Part shown: positions 1 to 8,685 of the stretch, one piece after another
Layout of the letters: each line of letters starts with the position of its first letter
How positions within the stretch are numbered: position 1 is the stretch's first letter
NCBI GenBank assembly: GCA_964364175.1
Contig: CAYILR010000004.1
Location: forward strand, 1 to 64,000
Reading direction: 5' to 3'
DNA: 64,000 nucleotides
DNA from: CAYILR01 sp964364175
Lineage (GTDB): Bacteria; Bdellovibrionota; UBA1018
Notes under the pieces: model-generated
What the model saw: the letters and a program-made list of their open reading frames with translations, nothing else
What the model was told of the DNA's origin: nothing
The model's database searches: none
Program-made: the position numbers and the translations under genes

Positions 1-84
1 TTTTAGGTGCACCGCTTCAGCCACTGCTCGCATAATCAGGCTGAACAGTTACCAAAAAACATTTATTAAAATTCAGGAGAGAAA

Positions 85-1530
85 ATGAAGTTATTTCGAG
101 TCGGTCTAATAGCTCTATTGGTTCCTCAAATATTTCAAGCCTACGCGGACGGCGGTCACGGAGTGGCAACCGGAAATGGATTTTCTCGGGTACCGATCCC
201 TCAAGAACCGATGAGTCTTCCGCACGTGGAAGCCCTCCAGAAAATCGCTCTTGAGCTCGGACGCGATTTCCCCACATTGGGATCGCGCTTGGCTCGGGTG
301 ATCGAGTCTTTTGCTCAGCCTACGTCGTCCAACTCGGAGTACAAGGTGCTTCACACTTTGGCGGAAAACCCCGAGTTTTACGCAGGGTTCTCGATCGCGA
401 ACGATCGGGATCCGAATTTAGCACTGCCGTCGAGCGCAACGATCGAACTCTGGAACGGGTTTTTCACACTCAGCCCCGATTTGGAGCAAGAAGGCAAACC
501 TTCGCAGGTGCAAGTGCTACTTCACGAGCTGGTTCACGTGACCGTGACCCGGATGGAAGAAGAGCGAACGGTGATCTTGGCAACTGCCATCGATCGTCTC
601 GTGCATGCCGCCACGGAAGAACAAAAAAATGCCGAGCGGGCCATCATTCAAAAAGCACTCAAAGGTTATCCGTTAGCGGTGCCTGCTGAGCTGGAGAGTC
701 ATGTGCTCCCTTTTTACCTGCGAGCTCAGAACCTCAGTTCTGAGTGCCAGGACTTTGGGAGTGAACCCTTGTCCATCGGGAACAGAGAGCTTGCTTTCCC
801 AGTCAATCCTCCGGTGTGTCGGACGAATTTGACCCAAGACGCCTTCGGATCGTGGTACCGGGAACGGTGCTTGTCGCGCACTCTCGAAGGCCAAACCTTG
901 CTTGGTGGAGCCTCAGTCATTCGGTTCTTGAGTCACCCAGCGGTGCTTCGGGTGCTGGTCGAAAAGACCACAGCTGTTTCACCGACGCTGCTCATCCGAA
1001 CTGCTTCGGGAGAAAGGGAAAACCTGGAAGGAATTTCTAAAAATCCAACTCCCGGTTACGAGCGGATCGCTCCGTGGATGAGCGTGTTCTCGAGTACAAT
1101 GTCAGAATCGTATTCCTACCAATCACCCCTTACGAGCACTCAAATCGAAGCTCTGATTCCTGCTTATGCGCAGTGGAGGCGTTTGGCAGAGATGAATCGC
1201 CCGGTCAGTGCGCCCCAGATCGTGTTGTTTTCGCAGAAGGACTTAGCGCGAACCTTGATCTTGGGTATTGCGACGGGAGATCTGCCTCTGGTATTCGAAC
1301 GAGCCGCATCGAGTTGCTCGATTTCTCCGCCTAAGACAGATCCTCGTTCAGGCATCCTGGCAACGCTCGATTGCCGCCTCGAAGAACAACGTCTCATTCG
1401 CTCTAATCAATTGATCGCACACCGCTTTGACTTGGGTAGCAACTGGGCCAAACAGGTGGCACGTCTGAACTCCGACCCCGATGAAATCGTCCCGTTTTTG
1501 GGATTCTACGTTCAGGATGACGGGAGATAG
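85..1530 (+). CDS. Secreted protein with HExxH motif (possible metallopeptidase)
   Basis: Protein of 481 residues whose family I do not recognise. Residues 1-21 form a signal peptide, so it is exported. A zinc-peptidase-like HELVH motif lies at residues 147-151 (His147, Glu148, His151) and is followed by an acidic EEE segment that could supply a third ligand. This suggests, but does not prove, a metallopeptidase. A clear ribosome binding site (AGGAGAG) precedes the ATG. The TIGR02147-type gene begins 4 nt after its stop, so the two are probably co-transcribed. The function is unknown; the peptidase reading rests on one motif. Confidence 0.7.
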   Translation: MKLFRVGLIALLVPQIFQAYADGGHGVATGNGFSRVPIPQEPMSLPHVEALQKIALELGRDFPTLGSRLARVIESFAQPTSSNSEYKVLHTLAENPEFYAGFSIANDRDPNLALPSSATIELWNGFFTLSPDLEQEGKPSQVQVLLHELVHVTVTRMEEERTVILATAIDRLVHAATEEQKNAERAIIQKALKGYPLAVPAELESHVLPFYLRAQNLSSECQDFGSEPLSIGNRELAFPVNPPVCRTNLTQDAFGSWYRERCLSRTLEGQTLLGGASVIRFLSHPAVLRVLVEKTTAVSPTLLIRTASGERENLEGISKNPTPGYERIAPWMSVFSSTMSESYSYQSPLTSTQIEALIPAYAQWRRLAEMNRPVSAPQIVLFSQKDLARTLILGIATGDLPLVFERAASSCSISPPKTDPRSGILATLDCRLEEQRLIRSNQLIAHRFDLGSNWAKQVARLNSDPDEIVPFLGFYVQDDGR

Positions 1531-1534
1531 GATC

Positions 1535-2380
1535 ATGCAAACCCCATCTCCTTTAGATTACTCGAACTACCGAACGTATCTGAGTGATTACTTGGTCTGG
1601 AAACGCAGCAGTTCGAAGGCTTTCACGGTTCGTAGTTTTTGCCTAAAAGCCGGAGTGTCGACCGAGAATTACCTCCTACGGGTGATTCGAAAAAAGCGAA
1701 ATCTGGGTCGACAAATGGCCGAACGATTCTCGCTGGCTCTAAGTCTGAAAGGCAAGGAAGCCGATTATTTCCTGGCACTGGTTGAAGCCGAACACTCTCG
1801 AACACTGAGTTCGAAGCAACATGCGCTCGATCGCATCGAAAAGATCAAGCGCGGGTCGCGAAGGATCTCTTACAAAACCGACAACTCGATGATTCGTCAC
1901 TGGTACGTGGCGGCCATTTGGGAGCTGGCTTGGTGCAAGGGGTTTGAGCTCACTCCGCAGAGTGCAGTCGCTGCGCTTCGGAAAAAAATCTCGATTCAAC
2001 AAGCCAAAGAAACAATCGAGTTTTTAGCGGAGCGCGGGAGCCTTAAGAACGAAGACGGAAAATGGGCGCCGGTAGCAACCTATTTTGCTTCGACCGATGG
2101 GATCGCTGACCCGATGGTGAAGCTCAATCATCGCGAGACTCTCCAAGCAGCGATGGACGCGGTGGAACTACCGATCGACGAACGGGGGTTCTATGGCCTG
2201 ACGATGGCATTCAGTCAAAAACGGATGCCTGAGGTCAAAGTGCGGATGAAAAAATTCATCGAAGAGCTGCAGGCTGAGTTCGCGTTGGATGCCGAACCGG
2301 ATACGGTGTACCGCATCGGGGCTCATTGTTTTCCTCTGACGAGCTATGAATCAGCGCGACTTTTCCTTGTCAGAACATAG
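1535..2380 (+). CDS. TIGR02147 family protein (putative regulator)
   Basis: Protein of 281 residues with the family's typical opening (DYSNYRTYLSDYLVWKR) and the following FCLKAGVSTENYLLRVI segment, which looks like a helix-turn-helix. The family is expanded in Fibrobacter and Bdellovibrio; its biochemical role is not established, though a regulatory, DNA-binding role is generally assumed. I chose the ATG at 1535 because it follows a GGGAG site and the upstream gene's stop, rather than a longer in-frame extension starting at 1481. Its 3' end overlaps the convergent DUF454 gene by 37 nt. A second member lies at 5946-6797, also beside secreted-protein genes. Confidence 0.85.
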   Translation: MQTPSPLDYSNYRTYLSDYLVWKRSSSKAFTVRSFCLKAGVSTENYLLRVIRKKRNLGRQMAERFSLALSLKGKEADYFLALVEAEHSRTLSSKQHALDRIEKIKRGSRRISYKTDNSMIRHWYVAAIWELAWCKGFELTPQSAVAALRKKISIQQAKETIEFLAERGSLKNEDGKWAPVATYFASTDGIADPMVKLNHRETLQAAMDAVELPIDERGFYGLTMAFSQKRMPEVKVRMKKFIEELQAEFALDAEPDTVYRIGAHCFPLTSYESARLFLVRT

Positions 2381-2724
2381 GCTGCAATCGAAGCCCAAAT
2401 CATCACAACCACGGCCTTCACTCCCCAAAGCCCTTTCAGAAAAAAAATAGGATAGACTATCCCGGCTGTCATCATCGTCAGCGCGATCACCTTGGCTCGC
2501 GGGCGAATGACTTGGTTTTTTTCCCAATCTCTGAGCGGTGGTCCCATAAATCGATGATTCAGCAGCCATTGATGCATTCGGGGTGAACCTTTTGAGAAAA
2601 AGAATGCTGCTAAAATGACGAATGGCACCGTGGGCATGATTGGAAGGAACGCGCCAATCAAAGCGAGCAAAAGGCTCATAAAACCGAAAATCGTCAGCAC
2701 TCGATTTTTGATTCTTGCTCTCAT
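2344..2724 (-). CDS. DUF454 (YbaN-like) inner-membrane protein
   Basis: Small integral membrane protein of 126 residues. The FLPIMPTVPFVILAAFFFSKGS signature across the first hydrophobic segment, then SPRMHQWLLNHRFMGPPLRDW, is diagnostic of the DUF454/YbaN family. It has an N-terminal hydrophobic hairpin (about residues 9-45) and two further hydrophobic stretches at about 80-117. The molecular role of the family is unknown. The gene stands alone: it is convergent with the TIGR02147 gene and divergent from the glycosyltransferase-like gene that follows. Confidence 0.85.
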   Translation of the reverse strand: MRARIKNRVLTIFGFMSLLLALIGAFLPIMPTVPFVILAAFFFSKGSPRMHQWLLNHRFMGPPLRDWEKNQVIRPRAKVIALTMMTAGIVYPIFFLKGLWGVKAVVVMIWASIAAYVLTRKSRADS

Positions 2725-2774
2725 TCACTAATTTGTATCACTTCAAATTGATTTTATTAAGGGGGTTGGCTAGT

Positions 2775-3992
2775 TTGTTTGAAGTGCAGCGCTTTTTGCA
2801 AAAACACTTCGGCCATCTGACTCTGGCGGTTTCGATCGCATTCGCGGCAGTTCGAATTCTACAAGAAGGTTCAGTGGGTCATGCTTGGACGTTCGCCCTC
2901 GCTGCCCACCATCTCTGGTCGAGTCAATCGCCGTATGGGCTGTCTCTCTTCACCAACTTTTTTTTCTATTCACCCTTTTGTGGGCTTTTTCTTTACGGAC
3001 CATTGATTTTAGTTCCACATCTGGTTGGCGTTTTTGCTCACCTGGCTGTGGGTCTGGCCGTATTTCTTTCAGGACTGCATCGATTGAGCCGCCATTATCT
3101 CTCGCAACAGTCTTTTCAATTTCTTCTCGTGCTCATCGCGCCGCAACTCTACTCGGCTCTCTTTGCTTTCAAGACCGAGATCTGGATCATGGGGATTTTG
3201 TTTTGGGCGCTAGCTTGGATGATCGAAGGCCGCTTCCTGATGATGGCTGCTTTTTTGATTACTATGGTGACGCAGTGGAAACTTCAGACCACACCCATTC
3301 TCGCCCTTCTCACTCTCGCCGCAGTCTTGCGCTTAAATCCAAGGTGGCTGATTGCAGTAGCGGTCAGCGGAATAGTTTTATTTTTCGGCCCTGCGCTCTT
3401 CCTGGGTTGGAATGCCAACTTATTTTATCACCAGGAGTGGAGCAGAACTTTGCAGATTTTTGTCTCCCAGGCTTTTTACTCTTTTGATAATTTATATTCT
3501 TTTTTTAGAAATTTCGTGGGCTGGGAAATCACATTCCCGCAGGCCAGCGCACTCAGTACTGGATGCGGAGCCCTGCTTGCTGGTCTGACCTGGGTGATGA
3601 TTCGACGACGTCCCCAATGGAATTTGAATTCCTCTGAATTCATTCTCTGGGTTTTGGTTCTGGGCTCTTTTTCAGCGGTTAGTTTTTCACCCCTGGCGCA
3701 GATCAACGCCTATCTGCTTTTCGCGCCCGTGTGGATTGCCACACTTTATTTATTGGAACGGGAACAAGATCAAACTCAACAAACGATCCTATTTTCGATC
3801 TGCACTGTAACCGTTTTGTTTATGTTCTTTGGATACTCGGACTTGGTTCCGGCGCCCTGGCATGATCGAATTCGACATTGGACGCTTCGACCGGTGTTTT
3901 GTGATCTGCTGGCAGTGTGGGTGGCGTTTCGACTGGCAATGCAGACAAGCCCACGGCCTCATCCAGATACTTCGCATCCATTTGTTTCGTAG
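2775..3992 (+). CDS. Polytopic membrane protein, GT87-like (DUF2029)
   Basis: About 405 residues with roughly ten hydrophobic segments, resembling the GT87/DUF2029 polyprenol-phosphate-mannose-dependent glycosyltransferases in overall layout. I see no safely identifiable catalytic motif. No ATG is available near the 5' end; I prefer the TTG at 2775, which sits 9 nt after AAGGGGG, over the TTG at 2715, which lies inside the divergent DUF454 start. The last 173 nt overlap the 3' end of convergent rmuC, an unusually long overlap. The GT87 assignment is tentative; another GT-C or O-antigen-type membrane protein is possible. Confidence 0.6.
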   Translation: MFEVQRFLQKHFGHLTLAVSIAFAAVRILQEGSVGHAWTFALAAHHLWSSQSPYGLSLFTNFFFYSPFCGLFLYGPLILVPHLVGVFAHLAVGLAVFLSGLHRLSRHYLSQQSFQFLLVLIAPQLYSALFAFKTEIWIMGILFWALAWMIEGRFLMMAAFLITMVTQWKLQTTPILALLTLAAVLRLNPRWLIAVAVSGIVLFFGPALFLGWNANLFYHQEWSRTLQIFVSQAFYSFDNLYSFFRNFVGWEITFPQASALSTGCGALLAGLTWVMIRRRPQWNLNSSEFILWVLVLGSFSAVSFSPLAQINAYLLFAPVWIATLYLLEREQDQTQQTILFSICTVTVLFMFFGYSDLVPAPWHDRIRHWTLRPVFCDLLAVWVAFRLAMQTSPRPHPDTSHPFVS

Positions 3993-5160
3993 CTTTCGCG
4001 CCCAGTTTCTTGATCTGCTCCACACGTGCAACCAGATTGCCTTTGCCCGTGCTAAGTTTTGACATCACCTCAGTGTAACGCTCGTCCATTTGGCGAATCG
4101 ATTGCCCCATTTTTTCCAGATCCCCGACCCAGCCCACGAATTTGTCGTAGAGAGCCCCACCTTGGCGCGCGATTTCAAGTGCGTTGCGATTCTGAAGCTC
4201 TTGCTTCCAAAGCGAGGCCACAGTCCTAAGTGTCGCAAGCAGCGTGGTCGGGCTCACCAAGACAATTCGCTTGTCCCAAGCGCGTTGAAAAATTTCAGGA
4301 TCGGTCTGCATCACAGTCGAAAACACCGCTTCGATCGGAAGGAACATCAGCACAAAATCGGGGGACTGGATTTTCTCGAGGAGTTGATAGTGCTTGCCGC
4401 TCAAGTCATCGATGTGACGATAGATCGAAGTTTGAAGCGCCTGCAGATTGAGCTTTCGGTCTTCCTCAATCTCCGTGCTGAACGCACGCTCGTACGCGGT
4501 CAACGAAACTTTGGAATCCACGATGATGTGTTTTCCTTCTGGCAAATTGATGATCACATCGGGGCGCAAGCGTTTGCCCTCGGAGTCGGTCAACTCTCCC
4601 AAGTCTCGGCCCTGAACCGTATACTCTTCGCCCTCGCGCAAGCCGGACCGCTCGAGAATTCGCTCCAAAACAATCTCACCCCAGTTGCCCTGCGCTTTGC
4701 TATCGCCCTTGAGAGCTTGAGTGAGGTTTTTTGCGTCCTGACTCATTTGCTGATTGAGCCGCAGCATGTCCGCAATTTCTTTTTTGAGGCCAAATCGTTC
4801 ACGAGATTCGTTTTGATAAGTGTCCGTAACTTTTTTCTCAAATTCCTGAATCCGTTCTTTGAGAGGAGCAAGCAACGTCTGAATATTGCGCTCCCCCACG
4901 TCCTGGAGCTTGCGAGCCTGCGTATCGAGAACTTTTTGCGCCAGATTTTCAAATCGCTGCTGGGTCTGCTCGGCCTGCACCAGTGCTTCACGCCTCTGGC
5001 CATCGAGGCGATCTTGTAAAATACGAATATCCGACTGAAATCGAAACTCAGTTTCCTTGACCCGCAAATTCATCTGCGAATTCGATTGAGCGCGCATCCA
5101 CGCAAATCCCAATCCACCACCGACTACTGCCCCCAACAGAAACACACCTAATATAATCAT
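3820..5160 (-). CDS. rmuC: DNA recombination protein RmuC family
   Basis: Protein of 446 residues with one N-terminal membrane anchor (about residues 1-20), a long coiled coil (about 30-140) and the RmuC nuclease-like core with GNWGEIVLERILERSGLREG, VDSKVSLTAYERA and SPTTLLATLRTV. The family limits recombination at inverted repeats and is thought to be a membrane-anchored nuclease. I chose the ATG at 5160 because the anchor starts there; the upstream extension has no family similarity and belongs to the preceding gene region. It overlaps the 2Fe-2S gene by 4 nt (ATGA), so translation is probably coupled. A proline-rich tail of about 45 residues overlaps the convergent membrane-protein gene. 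Confidence 0.9.
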   Translation of the reverse strand: MIILGVFLLGAVVGGGLGFAWMRAQSNSQMNLRVKETEFRFQSDIRILQDRLDGQRREALVQAEQTQQRFENLAQKVLDTQARKLQDVGERNIQTLLAPLKERIQEFEKKVTDTYQNESRERFGLKKEIADMLRLNQQMSQDAKNLTQALKGDSKAQGNWGEIVLERILERSGLREGEEYTVQGRDLGELTDSEGKRLRPDVIINLPEGKHIIVDSKVSLTAYERAFSTEIEEDRKLNLQALQTSIYRHIDDLSGKHYQLLEKIQSPDFVLMFLPIEAVFSTVMQTDPEIFQRAWDKRIVLVSPTTLLATLRTVASLWKQELQNRNALEIARQGGALYDKFVGWVGDLEKMGQSIRQMDERYTEVMSKLSTGKGNLVARVEQIKKLGAKATKQMDAKYLDEAVGLSALPVETPPTLPADHKTPVEASNVEFDHARAPEPSPSIQRT

Positions 5161-5441
5161 TCTTCCTGCTTCCGAAGCGACTCTTCGACCACTTGCTTCA
5201 AAACCTCTTTGTCTTCGGGCCCCAGGTGAGTGATCCAACGGCCCTCCGGGTACAAAACTGCGGTAATGCCTTCCTGACATCGATCCAGACATCCCGAAGT
5301 ATTGATACGCACCCCAGGCATCCCCTTGCAAAGCAGTTTGACATCGTTCCGCAAGGCGATACTCCCCCGGGCGGCGCAAGACTCGCCCTTAGCCTTTTCA
5401 CGGTAGTGGGTGCAGACAAAGAGATGTGCCTTGAGTTCCAT
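5157..5441 (-). CDS. Thioredoxin-like [2Fe-2S] ferredoxin
   Basis: Protein of 94 residues with the cysteine pattern of the shethna/NuoE-like thioredoxin-fold 2Fe-2S proteins: Cys10, Cys22 (spacing x11), Cys51 and Cys55 (CxxxC in SGCLDRCQEG). It most likely carries electrons in the cytoplasm; the partner is unknown. The start at 5441 places the first beta strand (LFVCTHYRE) next to the N-terminus as usual for the family. It is the first gene of a two-gene unit with rmuC. Confidence 0.85.
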   Translation of the reverse strand: MELKAHLFVCTHYREKAKGESCAARGSIALRNDVKLLCKGMPGVRINTSGCLDRCQEGITAVLYPEGRWITHLGPEDKEVLKQVVEESLRKQEE

Positions 5442-5520
5442 GACAAAATTATTACGACATGTTCGGCAGAAGGCCAAATTTATATTGAGAGCTGTGGTGA
5501 ACGAAACCTACCACCCACAA

Positions 5521-5949
5521 CTACCTTGCTCTGCCCAAAGTTCCTATAATATCCATGATTCGAGGATTTGTTCTCGAGAGGGGGGTGAGCTTGAGGCACG
5601 CCTTACCCTCACCACAAACGATCCAGAAGTTCAGCATCCCTTCTTGTCCCAAACTGCGTTCGGGTAGGAACTCATATCCGTCAGCAGAACCCAGCTGAGA
5701 TTTGACTAGCTGCTGGCCGTATTTTTCGAGTTTAGATTTCTCAATTTGTTCGAGAGATAAAATATCCTCGTTTTTAACGACATCCTTGATTTTGTCGGAT
5801 TCGAATTTGAATCGATTGAGATCCACCACTCGTGTGGAAATGCCTGGCGCAATGATGACTAGATTTCCGACTCCGGATGATCCCCCTGCAAAAGCCTCAA
5901 AGGATATGCAAATCGAAATGAGTACAATCAAGATTCCGATGGATTTCAT
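5521..5949 (-). CDS. Small secreted protein of unknown function
   Basis: Protein of 142 residues with a clear signal peptide (about 1-20, ending FEAFAGG). The mature part contains two cysteines (WIVCGEGKACLKL) that could form a disulphide. I recognise no family. Its ATG overlaps the stop of the upstream TIGR02147 gene by 4 nt, making it the last gene of a three-gene unit: secreted protein, TIGR02147, secreted protein. Confidence 0.75.
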   Translation of the reverse strand: MKSIGILIVLISICISFEAFAGGSSGVGNLVIIAPGISTRVVDLNRFKFESDKIKDVVKNEDILSLEQIEKSKLEKYGQQLVKSQLGSADGYEFLPERSLGQEGMLNFWIVCGEGKACLKLTPLSRTNPRIMDIIGTLGRAR

Positions 5950-6797
5950 TGGGAATGTCTCCGCTCGATCGAGGTCAGAGGAAATGCCGCAAAGTTGAGC
6001 GCATAAACTTGATGAGGATGGGAATTTTCCAGGGCCCACTCGTTGAGCTCTTTCAGAAACGCACGGACCTTTCGTTTGAGTTCTGGGATTTGCTTGGGAG
6101 ACAAGCCCACCATGTAGCAGCCCAATTCTCGTTCCTCGGGCTCGGTGAGTTTTGTAGCCAGCGATGCACGAGCAAAAATTCCCTCGTAGAAAGCACGAGC
6201 CAAAACTCGACTCAGTTCGGGCTTGGTTTTGACTTGCTTGTGAGTTTGCTTGAGTCGGCCTCTCTCGTCGCGGGAAATCAGCTTGAGAAGTTGCAGGCGC
6301 TCGAGAATGAGCTGAATCTCACTCTCGCTCACGAGATCAAATAATCGTGCACGGATCCAAGAGAGACGCTCTTCGAATCCGCGAATTCCCGTCAAAACCA
6401 TCACCGCGTGGTGCTTCCAATCCGTCATCGCTTCGAATTCATGCTCGCTCAGCAGGCGCTCGCGTGTGGCGAATTTTGAATTGCGAGTGCGGATTCGGTT
6501 CAGTCGATCTTCGAAGAACTGTCGCTGCATCGGATCTTTGGATTGATTGAAGTGAACCAAAGCGTCGAAATAATCGGATTCATGTTCTTTAAGCCCGAGC
6601 GCACGAGTGAATCGCACAATGTTCTCGGGCGTGAGGTTCTTTTGTCCATCGATCACGACCTTGAGATAATTCGGTGAACGAATGCCAGCAGCGGCAGAAA
6701 ACCGGGAGTAAGTCAGCCCCGTCTTCCGCCGCTTTTGGTCGAGGTAATAATCTCGCAAGAAATCTCGATACTGCTGGTAATCGAAGAGTGGGATCAT
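5946..6797 (-). CDS. TIGR02147 family protein (putative regulator)
   Basis: Protein of 283 residues and second member of the family in this window. It begins PLFDYQQYRDFLRDYYLDQK followed by GLTYSRFSAAAGIRSPNYL, the same N-terminal plan and helix-turn-helix-like segment as the 1535-2380 protein, and ends with a similar LSPKQIPELKRKVRAFLKEL region. It is translationally coupled on both sides by 4-nt overlaps with genes for secreted proteins. It is probably a regulator of its neighbours, though that is inferred from arrangement only. Confidence 0.85.
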   Translation of the reverse strand: MIPLFDYQQYRDFLRDYYLDQKRRKTGLTYSRFSAAAGIRSPNYLKVVIDGQKNLTPENIVRFTRALGLKEHESDYFDALVHFNQSKDPMQRQFFEDRLNRIRTRNSKFATRERLLSEHEFEAMTDWKHHAVMVLTGIRGFEERLSWIRARLFDLVSESEIQLILERLQLLKLISRDERGRLKQTHKQVKTKPELSRVLARAFYEGIFARASLATKLTEPEERELGCYMVGLSPKQIPELKRKVRAFLKELNEWALENSHPHQVYALNFAAFPLTSIERRHSQ

Positions 6798-7393
6798 TGG
6801 ACGATCGGTTTTTCTTTGATTTCTGGGTACGATATAACGGCATCAGAATAACGGAGCGAAGTCACTCTCAGTGTATCTAGCCTTTGATTTTCGCTATCAG
6901 TAAAATTCACTCCAGCAGCTGTGGATGTTAAGGTGTTTTTGTTTTGATTCTCAAAAACTATTGTGACAGCTGCAGCAAATGCAGTACCTGTATGCTTCGC
7001 ATTTGCATTTTTAGCTGCAATAATGAGTGCTAACATTGCCACATATCGGTCACTTTTGTTTTGGTAGACAAAGGCATCAGTTTTACCTACCGAATCTCCT
7101 GAACCTGGATTTCCAATGAATTTAAAATTCCTACATTTGTCACTCTTTGCATATTTTTCAATGCCAGATGAATCTTTAGGATATTCTTGCGACATAAAAT
7201 CACAAAATAAAAACTGAACAGTGTCGTTTTGCTGAACCACAATCATTGGGCCCACAAATTCTTTCTGTGAACTGTTCGGTAAATATAGATAAGCATGCGA
7301 TTCAATCTCCACTTGAGCATCCGCCCAAGTCCGGTGTCCCAGCAACCCTATCAAACCCAAAACGACCAACGCTAAACCAATTTGCTTTCTCAT
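6794..7393 (-). CDS. Secreted protein of unknown function
   Basis: Protein of 199 residues with a signal peptide (about 1-25, ending TWADAQ). The mature region is rich in beta-strand-like segments and has one CDF/CRNF cysteine pair. No family recognised. The ATG at 7393 was chosen because AGGAAG precedes it and the signal peptide begins there. It is the first gene of the unit running to 5521 and overlaps the TIGR02147 gene by 4 nt. Confidence 0.75.
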   Translation of the reverse strand: MRKQIGLALVVLGLIGLLGHRTWADAQVEIESHAYLYLPNSSQKEFVGPMIVVQQNDTVQFLFCDFMSQEYPKDSSGIEKYAKSDKCRNFKFIGNPGSGDSVGKTDAFVYQNKSDRYVAMLALIIAAKNANAKHTGTAFAAAVTIVFENQNKNTLTSTAAGVNFTDSENQRLDTLRVTSLRYSDAVISYPEIKEKPIVQ

Positions 7394-7507
7394 AACTTCC
7401 TTTTTCCTGTGCTTCTCTAACGCGATCATTCGCGCAGTTCAAGATATAGAAGAGCATTTCTTAACCTTCGAGGTAATTTTTTTAAATTTATTACCCGACC
7501 GACAACG

Positions 7508-7531
7508 CTCAATCCCGCCGGTGGGATTGAG
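7508..7531. repeat. Perfect 9-bp inverted repeat, CCGGTGG-centred
   Basis: CTCAATCCC and GGGATTGAG flank the hexamer GCCGGT. It lies in the 237-nt intergenic space upstream of the HNH gene. There is no T-run on either side, so it is not a standard terminator. A related palindrome occurs inside the HNH gene (8301-8320) and at 35023-35042. Confidence 0.6.
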
Positions 7532-7630
7532 ATCAACCTTCGCATAAAAAAGACAAACGATCACATTTTTGATGAATATTTTTTTGAATTTATGATAAGT
7601 TTTTCGGATCCATTCGAGAGGAAAAACATC

Positions 7631-8638
7631 ATGAATTCAGCACAAATTCGTAATCTCAGTGACTCCGATCTGATCGAAAAAACTCGATCTCTCGCTCGAT
7701 CCGAAAGAGAGATCACTGTCTCGATTTTGCACCACTTACGCGAGATCGAAAGACGCAAAGCGTACTCTGCTCTGGGTATCAAAAACCTCCACGAGTACTG
7801 TGAAAACTACCTCGGATATTCCAACGGAGCGGCACATCGCCGGATTGATGCGATGAAACTTTTGAAAGAACTTCCAGAGATGGAGGAAAAAATATTAGAG
7901 GGTAAACTTAACTTCTCTACAATCGTTCAAGTCCAAACCTTTGTCCGAAAAGAAAACAAAGTGACTGACGAACCGATCTCTAGCCAAGAGAAGAAAGAAA
8001 TTCTCACAACGCTTGAGGGCAAATCCAGAAGACAAGTCGATCGCGAATTGATGAAACGATCGGTGCAGCCGGAAGTTCATTTTCAAGAAAAAGTCCGGGC
8101 CGTCACCCAAACTCACACGGAGTTAAAAGTGGTGGTTCCTGAGGAAGCCATTCAGGATTTGGAGGTCATTCGAGGATATCTCGCTCACTCACATCCGAAT
8201 ATGAGTATGAGTGAACTGATTGTCTATTTGGCTAAACTCGGAAAAGAGAAACTCAATCCTGCCAAAGAACCTGAAAGAAAAAAGAAAGATCCCGCTCCTC
8301 AAATCCCACCGGTGGAATTCGCAGGAAGAGAATTCCGCGGGAGCGCAGCGGCGGTACTAAACGCACCCAGCGAGCACCTGACACTATCTTCCGGAGATAA
8401 ATTTGCTAATTCCAGCTCCAGATACATTCCTTCTCCGCTCAGACGACAGATTTTTCAGAGAGACCAGGGAAAATGCCAAAACTGTGGCTCAAAACACGCT
8501 CTTCAGCTCGACCACATCCGTCCTTATGCGCAAGGCGGCCCAACAACTCTAGAAAATTTGAGAATTCTCTGCAGAAACTGCAACCGTAGACATGCGATTG
8601 AAAAATTCGGACTCAGGAAAATAGAAAAATTTGGCTAA
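7631..8638 (+). CDS. HNH endonuclease family protein
   Basis: Protein of 335 residues. The C-terminal 70 residues hold a complete HNH nuclease motif: CQNCGSKHALQLDHIRPYAQGG, then N-L-R-LCRNCNRRHA, with two CxxC zinc pairs. The N-terminal 150 residues are helical and contain the NLHEYCENYLGYSNGAAHRRIDAM segment typical of this group in Bdellovibrio-like bacteria. A charged low-complexity linker (about 215-260) joins them. The ATG at 7631 follows GAGAGG at 9 nt. Target and role are unknown; multi-copy, possibly selfish, genes of this type are known in the group. Confidence 0.85.
   Translation: MNSAQIRNLSDSDLIEKTRSLARSEREITVSILHHLREIERRKAYSALGIKNLHEYCENYLGYSNGAAHRRIDAMKLLKELPEMEEKILEGKLNFSTIVQVQTFVRKENKVTDEPISSQEKKEILTTLEGKSRRQVDRELMKRSVQPEVHFQEKVRAVTQTHTELKVVVPEEAIQDLEVIRGYLAHSHPNMSMSELIVYLAKLGKEKLNPAKEPERKKKDPAPQIPPVEFAGREFRGSAAAVLNAPSEHLTLSSGDKFANSSSRYIPSPLRRQIFQRDQGKCQNCGSKHALQLDHIRPYAQGGPTTLENLRILCRNCNRRHAIEKFGLRKIEKFG
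8301..8320. repeat. Imperfect CCGGTGG palindrome inside the HNH gene
   Basis: AAATCCCACCGGTGGAATTC reads as a palindrome with two mismatched positions. It falls in the linker of the HNH protein and is followed by a second inverted pair, GGAATTC at 8314-8320 and GAATTCC at 8330-8336. It resembles the intergenic palindromes at 7508 and 35023. Confidence 0.45.
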
Positions 8639-8685
8639 TGAAAACTACAGCCACCGCTAGGATATCTGTGAATTGATTTTTTATC

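Noticed and set aside
4090..5019. 309-codon plus-strand open frame inside rmuC
   Set aside because: It lies antisense to the well-conserved RmuC core and shows no similarity or start site.
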